Shown one piece after another: positions 14,956-23,074 of a stretch of 29,453 nucleotides of DNA. Each line of letters begins with the position of its first letter. The first letter of the stretch is position 1. Under the pieces are notes generated by a model that was given only the letters and a program-made list of their open reading frames with translations, had not been told where the DNA came from and ran no database searches. Location: NCBI GenBank assembly GCA_030151225.1, contig JASLEG010000194.1:1-29453 (forward strand), read 5' to 3'. Source of the stretch: Burkholderia sp. Its GTDB lineage: Bacteria > Pseudomonadota > Gammaproteobacteria > Burkholderiales > Burkholderiaceae. Both the position numbers and the translations under genes were made by a program.

Positions 14956-16500
14956 TCAGCTCGGCTGCGCGAGCGGAATCCGCACGGTGAAGGTGCTGCC
15001 CAGGTTGGCGCCGGCGCTTTCGGCCGCGATGCTGCCGCCGTGCTGCTCCACCAGGTTCCGCACCAGCCACAGGCCGAGCCCGAGCCCCTTGCTCGGCGTG
15101 GGCCGGCTCGTGTCGAGCTGCTTGAAGCGCTCGAAGATCACGTCGAGCCGCGCGCCGGGCAGGCCCATGCCTTCGTCCCGGACCCGGCACACGGCGAAGC
15201 CGTCGGCGATCTGCAAGTCGATCGTGATCGTGCCCGAATCGCTGAACTTGATCGCGTTGGTCAGCAGGTTCCAGAAGATCTGGCGGATGCGCGCCTCGTC
15301 GGCTTCCACCCAGGCTTCGGGCAGATCGGGGAACTGCAGGTCGAGGCCCTTGTTGGTGGCCTCGCCCAGCAGGTCGGTGGCGATCTCGTCGATCGCCGCG
15401 TCGAGCCGCAGCCGGTGCTTGCGGATCGCCAGATTGCCGGACACGATCGCGCCCGAATCGAGCAGGTCGTCCACCATCAGCGCGAGGTGGCGCGCATTGC
15501 GCTTGAGCACGGGCACGACGCGCGACACGTCGAAGCGCTCCCCGCCGATCTCGAGCAGTTGCGCCCAGTTCAGGATCACGCCGATCGGCGTGCGCAGCTC
15601 GTGCGACACCGACGACACGAAGTGGTCGAGCGCCTGCGCGTAGCGCTCGCTCGATTCGCGCCCGGTGCGCTCGGTTTTCGCCAGCGCGCTCTGTTCGAGC
15701 TCGCTGCGCTTGCGGTCGGTGATGTCGAGCGTGAAGCCCACCATGCCCACCGGTTGCCGGTTCGCGCCGAGCCGCACGCGCCCGCCGGCGAGGATCCAGC
15801 GCCCCGGCACGGTGGTGATGCGGTACTCGGCCAGATACGGCGCGCCGTTCTCGACCACCTCGCCGATGTGACGGCGCACGCCTTCCCGATCGTCGGGATG
15901 GATGATCTCGCCCACGAGCCGCGATTCGGTGATCACGGCGTCGGCGTCGAGCCCCATGTTCTGCCTGCACTGCAGGGAGCAGGCGATCATGCCGGTGGCG
16001 AAATCGAGTTCCCAGGTGCCGATGTGGGCGAAGGCCAGCGCCTGTTCGAGCCGGTCGCGGGTCTCGTTCAGGCGCGCCTCGGCCTCGTCGAACTTCACCT
16101 GCCGCAACTGCGCCTTCGAGCGCAGCAGCGCGCGGGCGCGCGCATCCTCGAGGCGGGTGGTGAGGTGATCGGTGACGTCCTCGGCGCGCACCGTGTAGTA
16201 ACGCCGCCCGGCCGCGCCGATGCGCACGTGGGCGAGGTGCAGCTCGACGTGGCGCGTCCGGGGCGAGCGGCCGCTGGCCGGCGTGGCATCGAGCGACAGC
16301 GCCGGCGAGACGGCGCTGCCGCCGAGCGACAGCGCGGCGAGCGCGCCGTTCAGCCAGCGCGCCCACTGCGGCGCGGAGCCGGCCTCGTCGATCAGGCCGA
16401 GCGTGGCGGCGGCGCGGCCGTCGAGCGCGGGCGCGTCGAGCCCCATGAGCAAGCGGAAGGCACGATTCGAATGCACGACGATGGCGTGCTCGTCGAGCAC
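14956..16500 (-). CDS. PAS-domain sensor histidine kinase
   Basis: The 514-residue kinase (counted from GTG 16500) is cytoplasmic: no membrane helix is visible. It has an N-terminal PAS (about 1-60), a short coiled coil (about 115-155), a second PAS with PAC (about 155-265, ITDRKRSE), HisKA with H300 in SVSHELRTP, and HATPase_c with N-box NLLTNAIKFS (411-420), G1 RDEGMGLPG, F-box FERF and G2 GLGLGL. There is no receiver domain. The start is doubtful: the same frame runs on upstream with HLFEWLAEAYLVLDEH, which looks like genuine PAS sequence, yet it has no ATG, GTG or TTG before 16640. GTG 16500 has a weak GAGG site 8 bases upstream. No response regulator adjoins it on this strand; the nearest is the NtrC-type regulator 2.5 kb away. 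Confidence 0.85.
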   Translation of the reverse strand: MLDEHAIVVHSNRAFRLLMGLDAPALDGRAAATLGLIDEAGSAPQWARWLNGALAALSLGGSAVSPALSLDATPASGRSPRTRHVELHLAHVRIGAAGRRYYTVRAEDVTDHLTTRLEDARARALLRSKAQLRQVKFDEAEARLNETRDRLEQALAFAHIGTWELDFATGMIACSLQCRQNMGLDADAVITESRLVGEIIHPDDREGVRRHIGEVVENGAPYLAEYRITTVPGRWILAGGRVRLGANRQPVGMVGFTLDITDRKRSELEQSALAKTERTGRESSERYAQALDHFVSSVSHELRTPIGVILNWAQLLEIGGERFDVSRVVPVLKRNARHLALMVDDLLDSGAIVSGNLAIRKHRLRLDAAIDEIATDLLGEATNKGLDLQFPDLPEAWVEADEARIRQIFWNLLTNAIKFSDSGTITIDLQIADGFAVCRVRDEGMGLPGARLDVIFERFKQLDTSRPTPSKGLGLGLWLVRNLVEQHGGSIAAESAGANLGSTFTVRIPLAQPS

Positions 16501-16698
16501 GAGATACGCCTCGGCGAGCCATTCGAACAGATGGGCGATGTCGGATGCGCGGGAATCGGAATGTGAAGTAATGAGTTGTGCCCTCGACGCGGCGGCGGCG
16601 GCGCCTGGTGCGGCGCCGCGTCCGGCCTCAAGAATAGCATTGCAGCGTATGGATCACGCGGGCACCGGCGCCCGGGCGCCGCGCCTTCATCGGACGAA

Positions 16699-18951
16699 TC
16701 ACGACGGGTTGTCGACGAGCTCCGTTTCGAGCCGATCGAACACGCGCTGCGTGGCCGGGCTCTGCGCCTCCAGCGCGAACAGCAGCATCGAGCGGCCCGT
16801 CACCTGGTACACGTCGCCGCTGAGGAATTCCGGCAGCGTGTCGCGCACCGGCACGTTGGTGTCGAGCAGGCAGGTCCAGTGATAGGCGTCGGTGATCGCC
16901 GGCAGCGTGAAATCCACCACGTCGTAATGCGCGTTGAACACCAGCAGCAGGGTGGCGTCGGAGGCCGCGCGCACGATGCCGGTGGCCTGCGCGCGGCCGT
17001 CGATCACCAGCCCGAAGCAGCGCATCTGCGGGTCGTCCCATTGCTCGGGCGCGAGATCCTCGCCGGCCGGCGACAGCCAGCGCGAATCGGTCACGTCGAG
17101 TTCGGCATTGTGTTCGCCGGTCAGGAAGCGCCCGCGGCGCAGCACGGGCAGGCGGCGGCGCAGCACGATCAGCTTGCGCACGAAGTCGGTCAGCGCGCGG
17201 CCCTCGTCGTCGATGCGATCCCAGTTGACCCAGCTGATCTCGTTGTCCTGGCAATAGGCGTTGTTGTTGCCGGCCTGGGTGCGACCGAATTCGTCGCCGC
17301 CGAGCAGCATCGGCGTGCCCTGCGAGAGCAGCAGCGTGGCCAGCAGGTTGCGCTTCTGGCGCTCGCGCTGCTCGCGGATCGCAGGATCGTCGGTCGGGCC
17401 TTCGGCGCCCATGTTCCAGGAGCGGTTGTCGGAATGGCCGTCGCGGTTGTCCTCGCCGTTCGCTTCGTTGTGCTTGTCGTTGTACGACACGAGGTCGTTC
17501 AGCGTGAAGCCGTCGTGCGCGGAGATGAAGTTCACGCTGGCCCACGGGCGCCGGCCGCGATGGTTGAACTTGTCGCCCGAGGCGGTGATGCGCTTGGCCA
17601 GCTCGGACACCGTGCCTTCGTCGCCCTTCCAGAAGGCGCGCACGGTGTCGCGGAAGGTGTCGTTCCATTCGGCCCAGCCGGGCGGGAAGCCGCCCACCTG
17701 GTAGCCGCCGGGGCCGCAATCCCAGGGCTCGGCGATCAGCCGCACGCTCGAGAGCAGCGGGTCCTGGCGGCACGAATCGAGGAAGCCGCCGCCCTCGTCG
17801 AAGCCGTGCGGCTCGCGGCCGAGGATCGTGGCGAGGTCGAAGCGGAAGCCGTCCACCTTCATTTCCGCGATCCAGTAGCGCAGGCTGTCGGTCACCATCT
17901 GCAGCACCCGCGGGCAGGACAGGTTCAGCGTGTTGCCGGTGCCGGTGTCGTTGATGTAGTAGCGCGGCTCCTCGGGCATGAGGCGGTAGTAGGAGGCGTT
18001 GTCGATGCCCTTGAACGACAGCGTTGGCCCGCGCTCGTTGCCTTCGGCGGTGTGGTTGTACACCACGTCGATGATCACCTCGAGGCCCGCGCGATGGTAG
18101 CGGTCCACCATTTCCTTGAATTCGTCGATCGGGGCATCCGGGTTCGCGAAGTAGCGCGGATCGGCCGCGAAGAAGCCGATCGAGTTGTAGCCCCAGTAGT
18201 TCGTCAGGCCCTTGTCGAGCAGGTAGCTGTCGTTCACGAAGGTGTGGATCGGCAGCAGCTCCACCGTGGTCACGCCCAGATCCCTGATGTACTCCACCAC
18301 GCGCTCGTGGCCGAAGCCCGCGAAGGTGCCGCGTACCGCCTCGGGCACGTCCGGGTGCTTGCGCGTGAAGCCGCGCACGTGCGCCTCGTACACGATCATG
18401 CGGTCGGGCGGCAGCGTGCTGCGCTCGGGGTGGGTCCACGAGAAAGTGGAATCGGTCACCTTGCACTTCGGCACGAAGGGCGCGCTGTCGCGCTCGTCGA
18501 AGGACAGGTCGCCCTCGGGCGAATCGAGCGTGTAGCCGAAGATCTCCGGCGACCACACCAGCTCGCCCACATGCGCCTTCGCATAGGGATCGAGCAGCAG
18601 CTTGTTCGGATTGAAGCGGTGGCCGCGCTCGGGCTCGTAGGGCCCGTGCACGCGGTAGCCGTACACCGCGCCGGGCTTCAGGCCCGGCACGAACACGTGG
18701 AACACCTCGTCGGTGTATTCCGGCAGCACGATGCGCTCGAGCTCGTGCCTGCCCTCGTCGTCGAACAGGCACAGCTCCACCTGGGTGGCATGCGCGGAGA
18801 ACAGCGCGAAGTTCACGCCGTGGCCGGTCCAGGTCGCGCCGAGCGGAAATGGCTGGCCTTCCTGGATGCGATGGGCGAAGCGGCTGCCGGACGAGGGCTC
18901 CGGTGCGGGGCTGGCGGCGGTGTCGAGCGGGCGGGTGCCGGTCAAGGACAT
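16699..18951 (-). CDS. glgX: Glycogen debranching enzyme GlgX
   Basis: The 750-residue GH13 enzyme removes alpha-1,6 branches left by phosphorylase during glycogen breakdown. An N-terminal CBM48-type domain (about 25-130, ATWTGHGVNFALFSAHA) precedes the catalytic barrel. The nucleophile is D372 in FRFDLATIL, the acid/base E408 in LIAEPWD, and the third acid D480 in ISAHDGF; DVVYNHT and GGDEFGRTQ are also present. The start is MSLTGTRPL at 18951, with ggagc before it; the frame upstream is not conserved. Length is slightly above the usual 650-720. It follows the NtrC-type regulator on the same strand at a gap of 115 bases. Other glycogen/trehalose genes are not in the window. Confidence 0.93.
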   Translation of the reverse strand: MSLTGTRPLDTAASPAPEPSSGSRFAHRIQEGQPFPLGATWTGHGVNFALFSAHATQVELCLFDDEGRHELERIVLPEYTDEVFHVFVPGLKPGAVYGYRVHGPYEPERGHRFNPNKLLLDPYAKAHVGELVWSPEIFGYTLDSPEGDLSFDERDSAPFVPKCKVTDSTFSWTHPERSTLPPDRMIVYEAHVRGFTRKHPDVPEAVRGTFAGFGHERVVEYIRDLGVTTVELLPIHTFVNDSYLLDKGLTNYWGYNSIGFFAADPRYFANPDAPIDEFKEMVDRYHRAGLEVIIDVVYNHTAEGNERGPTLSFKGIDNASYYRLMPEEPRYYINDTGTGNTLNLSCPRVLQMVTDSLRYWIAEMKVDGFRFDLATILGREPHGFDEGGGFLDSCRQDPLLSSVRLIAEPWDCGPGGYQVGGFPPGWAEWNDTFRDTVRAFWKGDEGTVSELAKRITASGDKFNHRGRRPWASVNFISAHDGFTLNDLVSYNDKHNEANGEDNRDGHSDNRSWNMGAEGPTDDPAIREQRERQKRNLLATLLLSQGTPMLLGGDEFGRTQAGNNNAYCQDNEISWVNWDRIDDEGRALTDFVRKLIVLRRRLPVLRRGRFLTGEHNAELDVTDSRWLSPAGEDLAPEQWDDPQMRCFGLVIDGRAQATGIVRAASDATLLLVFNAHYDVVDFTLPAITDAYHWTCLLDTNVPVRDTLPEFLSGDVYQVTGRSMLLFALEAQSPATQRVFDRLETELVDNPS

Positions 18952-19066
18952 GAGAGCTCCTGATGGGGAACGCGAACCTGAACTGCGTGAGATGGCGGAA
19001 ACGGCGGGCGACGAGCGCCTGCCGGGGGTGGCCGGCCACGCGGGCCGGCCCGGATGCATGCCGCGA

Positions 19067-20437
19067 CTAGGCCGTCTTGCCTGCCGCGTCGTTGTCCTCC
19101 ATCTGCGCCAGGCGGTTGTAGATCGTCTTGAGGCTGATGTCGAGCACCTCGGCCGCGTGGGTCTTCACCCCGCCGCACTGCGCGAGCGTGCCGAGGATCA
19201 CGCGGCGGTCGAACTCCTCGAGCGTGGTGCCGAACTGCACCGACACCGCGTCATCGGGCGCGTCGGCCTCGCCGGACACCTCGGTCATGATCGGCGCCGG
19301 CAGCGTGTCGATGACGTCGCCGTCGCAGAAGATCCGCGCGCGCTGCACGAAGTTGCGCAGTTCGCGCACGTTGCCGGGCCAGCGGTAGCCGCCGAGCGCG
19401 GCCAGCGCTTCGGGCGCGAAGCTCATGGCTTGGCCGCTTTCCTCGTTGAAACGCTCGAGGAAGGCGGCGGCCAGCATCGGGATGTCGTCGCCGCGATTGC
19501 GCAGCGGCGGCAGCGTGATCGGAAACACGTTCACGCGGTGGTAGAGGTCGGCGCGCAGCCGGCCCTCGGCGATCGCGCCTTCGGGATCGCGGTTGGTGGC
19601 GGCCACGATGCGCACGTCCACGTCGATCTCGCGGGCCGAGCCGAGCCGCGTCAGGCGCCCGGTTTCCAGCACGCGCAGCAGCTTCACCTGCGACTCCATC
19701 GGCATCTCGGTGATTTCGTCGAGGAACAGCGTGCCGCCGTGGGCGCGCTCGAAGAAGCCCTTGTGCTGGCGATCGGCACCCGTGAAGCTGCCGCGGTCGT
19801 GGCCGAACATCTCGCTTTCCACGAGGTTCGCGGCGATCGCGCCGCAATTGATCGCGAGGAACGGGCCGCCGCGGCGCAGGCTCAGGTCGTGGATCGTCTG
19901 CGCGGCCACTTCCTTGCCGGTGCCCGACTCGCCCTTCAGCAGCACGGACGCGCTGGTGCCGGCCACCCGGCCGATCGCGTCGTACACGGCCTGCATCGGT
20001 GGCGAGCTGCCGAGCATGCGCCCGAAGCGGCCGAGCTGCTTGAGCTCCTGACGCAGGTTGGCGATCTCGGCGCGCAATGCGTTGACGCGCGGCACGCGCG
20101 CGAAGATGCGGTCGAGCCGCTGGATGTTGATCGGCTTGACCAGGTAGTCGCTGGCGCCGCGACGCAGCGCGTCGATGGCGGTTTCGATGCTGGCGTGGCC
20201 GGTCATCAGCACCATTTCGCAGTGCGCGCCCTTCGGCAGTTCCGCGAACAGGTCCATGCCGTTGCCGTCGGGCAGCTGCAGGTCGCACAGGATCAGGTCG
20301 GGCAGGTTCGCGGCGATCAGGCGGCGCGCCTGCGCGATCGTGCCGGCGGTGTCGCAGCGCAGCTGTTGCGTGCTGGCCATCACCGCGAGCATGTCACGGG
20401 AATCGGGGTCGTCTTCGACGACAAGAATGTAGGACAC
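19067..20437 (-). CDS. NtrC-family sigma-54-dependent response regulator
   Basis: This 456-residue protein activates RNA polymerase with sigma-54. The receiver domain (1-115) has the phospho-acceptor D52 (DLQLPDG), acidic pair EDD at 8-10, T79 (LMTGH) and K101 (VKP). The AAA+ domain has Walker A GESGTGKE at 169-176, the sigma-54-contact loop as GSFTGA (216-221) instead of GAFTGA, Walker B GTLFLDEI and RLRADLYHR. The Fis-type helix-turn-helix is at the end (KTHAAEVLDISLKTIYNRLA). Its stop is 115 bases before glgX. No histidine kinase is adjacent, and its targets are unknown. Confidence 0.93.
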   Translation of the reverse strand: MSYILVVEDDPDSRDMLAVMASTQQLRCDTAGTIAQARRLIAANLPDLILCDLQLPDGNGMDLFAELPKGAHCEMVLMTGHASIETAIDALRRGASDYLVKPINIQRLDRIFARVPRVNALRAEIANLRQELKQLGRFGRMLGSSPPMQAVYDAIGRVAGTSASVLLKGESGTGKEVAAQTIHDLSLRRGGPFLAINCGAIAANLVESEMFGHDRGSFTGADRQHKGFFERAHGGTLFLDEITEMPMESQVKLLRVLETGRLTRLGSAREIDVDVRIVAATNRDPEGAIAEGRLRADLYHRVNVFPITLPPLRNRGDDIPMLAAAFLERFNEESGQAMSFAPEALAALGGYRWPGNVRELRNFVQRARIFCDGDVIDTLPAPIMTEVSGEADAPDDAVSVQFGTTLEEFDRRVILGTLAQCGGVKTHAAEVLDISLKTIYNRLAQMEDNDAAGKTA

Positions 20438-20490
20438 GAAGGCTCCGGACTAGGCGCGAAACAGGGGGCGGGCGAGGTTCGCGCAGCGCA

Positions 20491-20847
20491 TCAGCAGGCC
20501 GGTGCCCGGAGCGCCGCCGAGGCGGCGAGGTGCTGGCACAGCATCGGGCTCGGCACGGGCAGCGGCATCATCGTGATCGCGCTGACGGCCAGCACGCGCG
20601 CGGCCGCCACGTTCGTGGCCTGCACGTGCCAGATGCCATGGCCGGTTTCGAGGTCGATTACCGTGTAGCGCGCCGGGCCGTGTGCCGCGAACGACGGCGC
20701 GCGGCGCACCGCCCAGATCCGGCCGCAGCACTCGAACGTCGTGCCGACGGCGCCGAGCGGCAGGCTGGCGGGCGCCGGATCGAATGCGATGCCGGCGGGG
20801 CGTTGCGGCTGGGTCGAGGCTTGGCAGGCGCGGGGGGCTTGATTCAT
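20491..20847 (-). CDS. Hypothetical protein
   Basis: I do not recognise this 118-residue protein. It has a segment GTTFECCGRIWAVRR with a Cys pair, followed by YTVIDLETGHGIWHVQATNV, which reads as beta strands, and a Pro-rich end. No signal peptide or membrane segment is certain. ATG 20847 is preferred because the upstream part of the frame, up to ATG 20952, crosses AT-rich promoter-like DNA. No good ribosome binding site is seen. It lies 53 bases upstream of the NtrC-type regulator on the same strand and may be transcribed with it. Confidence 0.45.
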   Translation of the reverse strand: MNQAPRACQASTQPQRPAGIAFDPAPASLPLGAVGTTFECCGRIWAVRRAPSFAAHGPARYTVIDLETGHGIWHVQATNVAAARVLAVSAITMMPLPVPSPMLCQHLAASAALRAPAC

Positions 20848-21270
20848 GTCGGTGGTGTGGCGATCGAAAGGAGTCGGATTGGCTTGCCGCGCGTATCTTG
20901 CGCCGGCTACGTCATCGGTCTGGTATTGAAAATTTTGCATCGGCTCGAGCATCTGAAAAAACTACAACCTTGGCAGTTCGGCTTGTAATCCGATCGAGGA
21001 CCGGACCGTGTCGCCCCTTGCCTGGCGGCCATTTCAGCGCATCGCCGATACGGGCTGGTCTGCATTGAGCAAAAATCGGGCCAGGTGTGGAGCTCGGTGT
21101 GTCATCGGCGACCGCAGGAAGTCGATTGCCCTGGATCCCCCTTGGCATCGAAGCAGGTCAGCGACGGAAACTCGGTGCCGTGAAAAGCAAACGCGACGAA
21201 TCGTTCGACATGAAGATGCCAGTAGCGCTCTGCCGGTATGTCCGGAAAGCCGCATCACGATATGTGCAGA

Positions 21271-21298
21271 GGTTTTCCAATACCATTGGTTTAAAACC
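21271..21298. repeat. Nested inverted repeat in the AT-rich gap
   Basis: GGTTTT (21271-21276) pairs with AAAACC (21293-21298), and directly inside it CCAAT (21277-21281) pairs with ATTGG (21285-21289) around a three-base loop. Together they make an 11-base stem with one three-base bulge. There is no clear T-tract. It may be an RNA hairpin, a protein site or a mobile-element end. Confidence 0.4.
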
Positions 21299-21521
21299 GA
21301 TTTCAATTAGTTGCACGGAAAAATATCGAATTCATCTTCCATGAAAATGTCAATCTTCAGTGCGAAAAATAAAATCATGTGCATCTCCCGATCTCCATGC
21401 TCTAATGATTTCCGGCCGGCCTGGAAGAAGTTTTCTTTGCGGCGATATTCGATTTACTCCCGCATTCAAGCCTGAACTCGAAATTCGGGAGGGATATTCA
21501 CGCCCGGTCGTTCGACAAGGT

Positions 21522-21541
21522 GATATCGGGATTCCGATATC
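21522..21541. repeat. Perfect 8-base inverted repeat upstream of the tailspike gene
   Basis: GATATCGG (21522-21529) and CCGATATC (21534-21541) flank a four-base spacer. The repeat lies 33 bases before the start codon, where it could be an operator or a hairpin in the mRNA leader. Arms of this length are unlikely by chance in a short gap. Confidence 0.45.
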
Positions 21542-21574
21542 GTGACAAGCACATTGAATTAAAAGGATGCAGCG

Positions 21575-23008
21575 ATGAATCAAATGAATATCGAAGCGAT
21601 CAAGTCGCGGGCCGCAGCTGTCAGCAACGCGCAGTTGAGCGATCTGCCCATCACGCCGCAGGATTTCGGGGCGAAGGGCGATGGCGTCACGATCGATACG
21701 GCCGCGCTCGTGGCGTGGCTCGATGCCGTGTCCGATACGAAATCGGGCTACATCCCGGCCGGCACCTATCTGTTCGACCAGCCGTTGCAGAAGTCGGGCA
21801 ACGGCATCACGTTGCGTGGCGATGCCTATGCGTCGATCCTGAAATACGTCGGCAGCTCCACCACCAACGATCTGATCGTATTCGGAGACGGTACCAACAA
21901 TCAGAGCAACTGGCTGCTCTCCGGATTTCGCGTCACGTCCGGCACGACCATGACGCAGGGCTACGCGCTGCACATGCAGCGTTTTTCCGATTCGTTCGTC
22001 GACAAGGTGATCGCCGACGGCATGGACGGCAGCCGCACGCTCTGGAACGGCTATTTCTTCGACGGCTGCCACGAGGTGTGGCTGAACGATTTCGGCGTCG
22101 AGTGCCAATACAACGGGCTGTCCGTGTCCGGAAACGACGGCGCGTCCAATGCCGATCTGTATTTGTCGAACGGTTATGCGAATTTTTGCAGCGCGGCGGG
22201 AATTCGGTGTGGCGGTGGTTTTGGTGGCCTGTTCATCGGCACCAACGTCGAGATTCTCGGCAATGGCTATGCGGGGCTGGCAATCGACAATACGATCAAC
22301 AACCTGCCGAACCGGGAATTCATCATTTCCGATGGGGCGACGTTCGATGGTCTGGGAGATCACACGACATACGATATTGTCGTGGATTCCGAAAACTCCG
22401 CAGCGGGGCAGATTCTGATCGACTGCTTCATGGGCTCCGCAGTCGAGAATGCGATTTACATCAAGAACTGGAATACGGGTGCAGTCTCGATCGGCAGCCC
22501 GGAGATTTTCAATTGCGTCGGCGATGCGATCAAGGTGGATGATCCCACCGTGCTGCTGACGGTGGCCGACAACACCATGATCCGCAGCAACGGTGGCTAT
22601 GGCATCAATGCCACGGTCGCCCTCAATACCGAAATCCACGGCAATCCGTACATGAGTACGAATGAGTCCGGCGATTGGTCGCCGCTGACCTATCGCGCGC
22701 CGGTTCAACTGCCGGTGCCGAGCGGGTGGACGTCCAGCGCCGTCCTGAACAAGAAATCGAAACGCTGCATCATCAACGGCACGATCAATCAGACGGCCGG
22801 TGCCGTCGCTTACGGCGCCGTGGTGGCGACGATCCCGCAAGGTTACGTACCGGCCGTGTCGACGCCTGCCGTGGTGGTGTATTCGGGTGGCAGCGACGGC
22901 GACGGAGTTGTACCGGGGCGAATCAATCTCGACGGGACGGTGCAGGTGCTCAAGGCAATGGCGAGCGTCGTGAATCTCGGCTTCGTGGTGTCCTGGGACA
23001 TCGACTGA
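21575..23008 (+). CDS. Phage-tailspike-like right-handed beta-helix protein
   Basis: The 477-residue protein begins with a short head, then ITPQDFGAKGDGVTIDTAAL (about 26-46), the hallmark of pectate-lyase-superfamily beta-helices in phage tailspikes and polysaccharide depolymerases. Many Asn/Gly-rich turns follow (FGDGTNNQSNW, SGNDGASNADLYLSNGY, IIFSD-like strands), fitting a beta-helix to about residue 365. The last 100 residues (PVPSGWTSS, GTINQTAGAV, VATIPQGYVP) resemble the C-terminal domain of tail fibres. No signal peptide is present. ATG 21575 has the ribosome binding site aaaagga. No other tail, capsid or lysis gene is near, and the base composition is lower in GC than its neighbours, so it is probably acquired. 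It may cut or bind a surface polysaccharide; catalytic residues cannot be named from sequence. Confidence 0.75.
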   Translation: MNQMNIEAIKSRAAAVSNAQLSDLPITPQDFGAKGDGVTIDTAALVAWLDAVSDTKSGYIPAGTYLFDQPLQKSGNGITLRGDAYASILKYVGSSTTNDLIVFGDGTNNQSNWLLSGFRVTSGTTMTQGYALHMQRFSDSFVDKVIADGMDGSRTLWNGYFFDGCHEVWLNDFGVECQYNGLSVSGNDGASNADLYLSNGYANFCSAAGIRCGGGFGGLFIGTNVEILGNGYAGLAIDNTINNLPNREFIISDGATFDGLGDHTTYDIVVDSENSAAGQILIDCFMGSAVENAIYIKNWNTGAVSIGSPEIFNCVGDAIKVDDPTVLLTVADNTMIRSNGGYGINATVALNTEIHGNPYMSTNESGDWSPLTYRAPVQLPVPSGWTSSAVLNKKSKRCIINGTINQTAGAVAYGAVVATIPQGYVPAVSTPAVVVYSGGSDGDGVVPGRINLDGTVQVLKAMASVVNLGFVVSWDID

Positions 23009-23037
23009 TCCAGCGTCGCGGCGGATCGCCGTGCGAG

Positions 23038-23069
23038 AAAGGCCGCGCACTCGATGGCGCGGCCTTTTT
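23038..23069 (+). terminator. Rho-independent terminator after the tailspike gene
   Basis: An 11-base stem (23038-23048 with 23057-23067) with an eight-base loop is followed by TTTTT at 23065-23069. It ends the plus-strand tailspike transcript and lies just beyond the stop of the minus-strand phosphoesterase gene, so it may also act, more weakly, for that gene. Confidence 0.85.
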
Positions 23070-23074
23070 ACATG

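Larger units (their letters stand above)
20953..21574. other. AT-richer intergenic region before the tailspike gene
   Basis: Base composition falls clearly here compared with the flanking genes, most visibly from about 21250 to 21400. Short open frames exist on both strands, but none shows a ribosome binding site together with a plausible protein. The region holds two notable inverted repeats (listed separately) and the ribosome binding site of the tailspike gene. It looks like horizontally acquired DNA. Confidence 0.5.

Noticed and set aside
14872..16566. 564-residue plus-strand frame opposite the histidine kinase
   Set aside because: It mirrors the kinase and has no recognisable domain.
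16668..16682. Perfect 14-base palindrome ggcgcccgggcgcc between the kinase and glgX
   Set aside because: It lacks a T-tract, and simple GC palindromes are expected at this composition; it is too weak to call a terminator.
16576..18963. 795-residue plus-strand frame opposite glgX
   Set aside because: It is a shadow of glgX, with low-complexity Arg/Val/Glu composition.
20970..20990. TGGCAG...CTTGTA, looking like a sigma-54 promoter
   Set aside because: The GG-to-G spacing is one base too long, the -12 element lacks GC, and no gene follows on that strand.
21008..21310. 100-residue frame in the AT-rich gap
   Set aside because: No ribosome binding site, no family resemblance and base use like non-coding DNA.
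21350..23050. 566-residue minus-strand frame opposite the tailspike gene
   Set aside because: It lies opposite a gene with a good ribosome binding site and beta-helix pattern, and its own sequence is Arg/Ile/Asp-rich without motifs.
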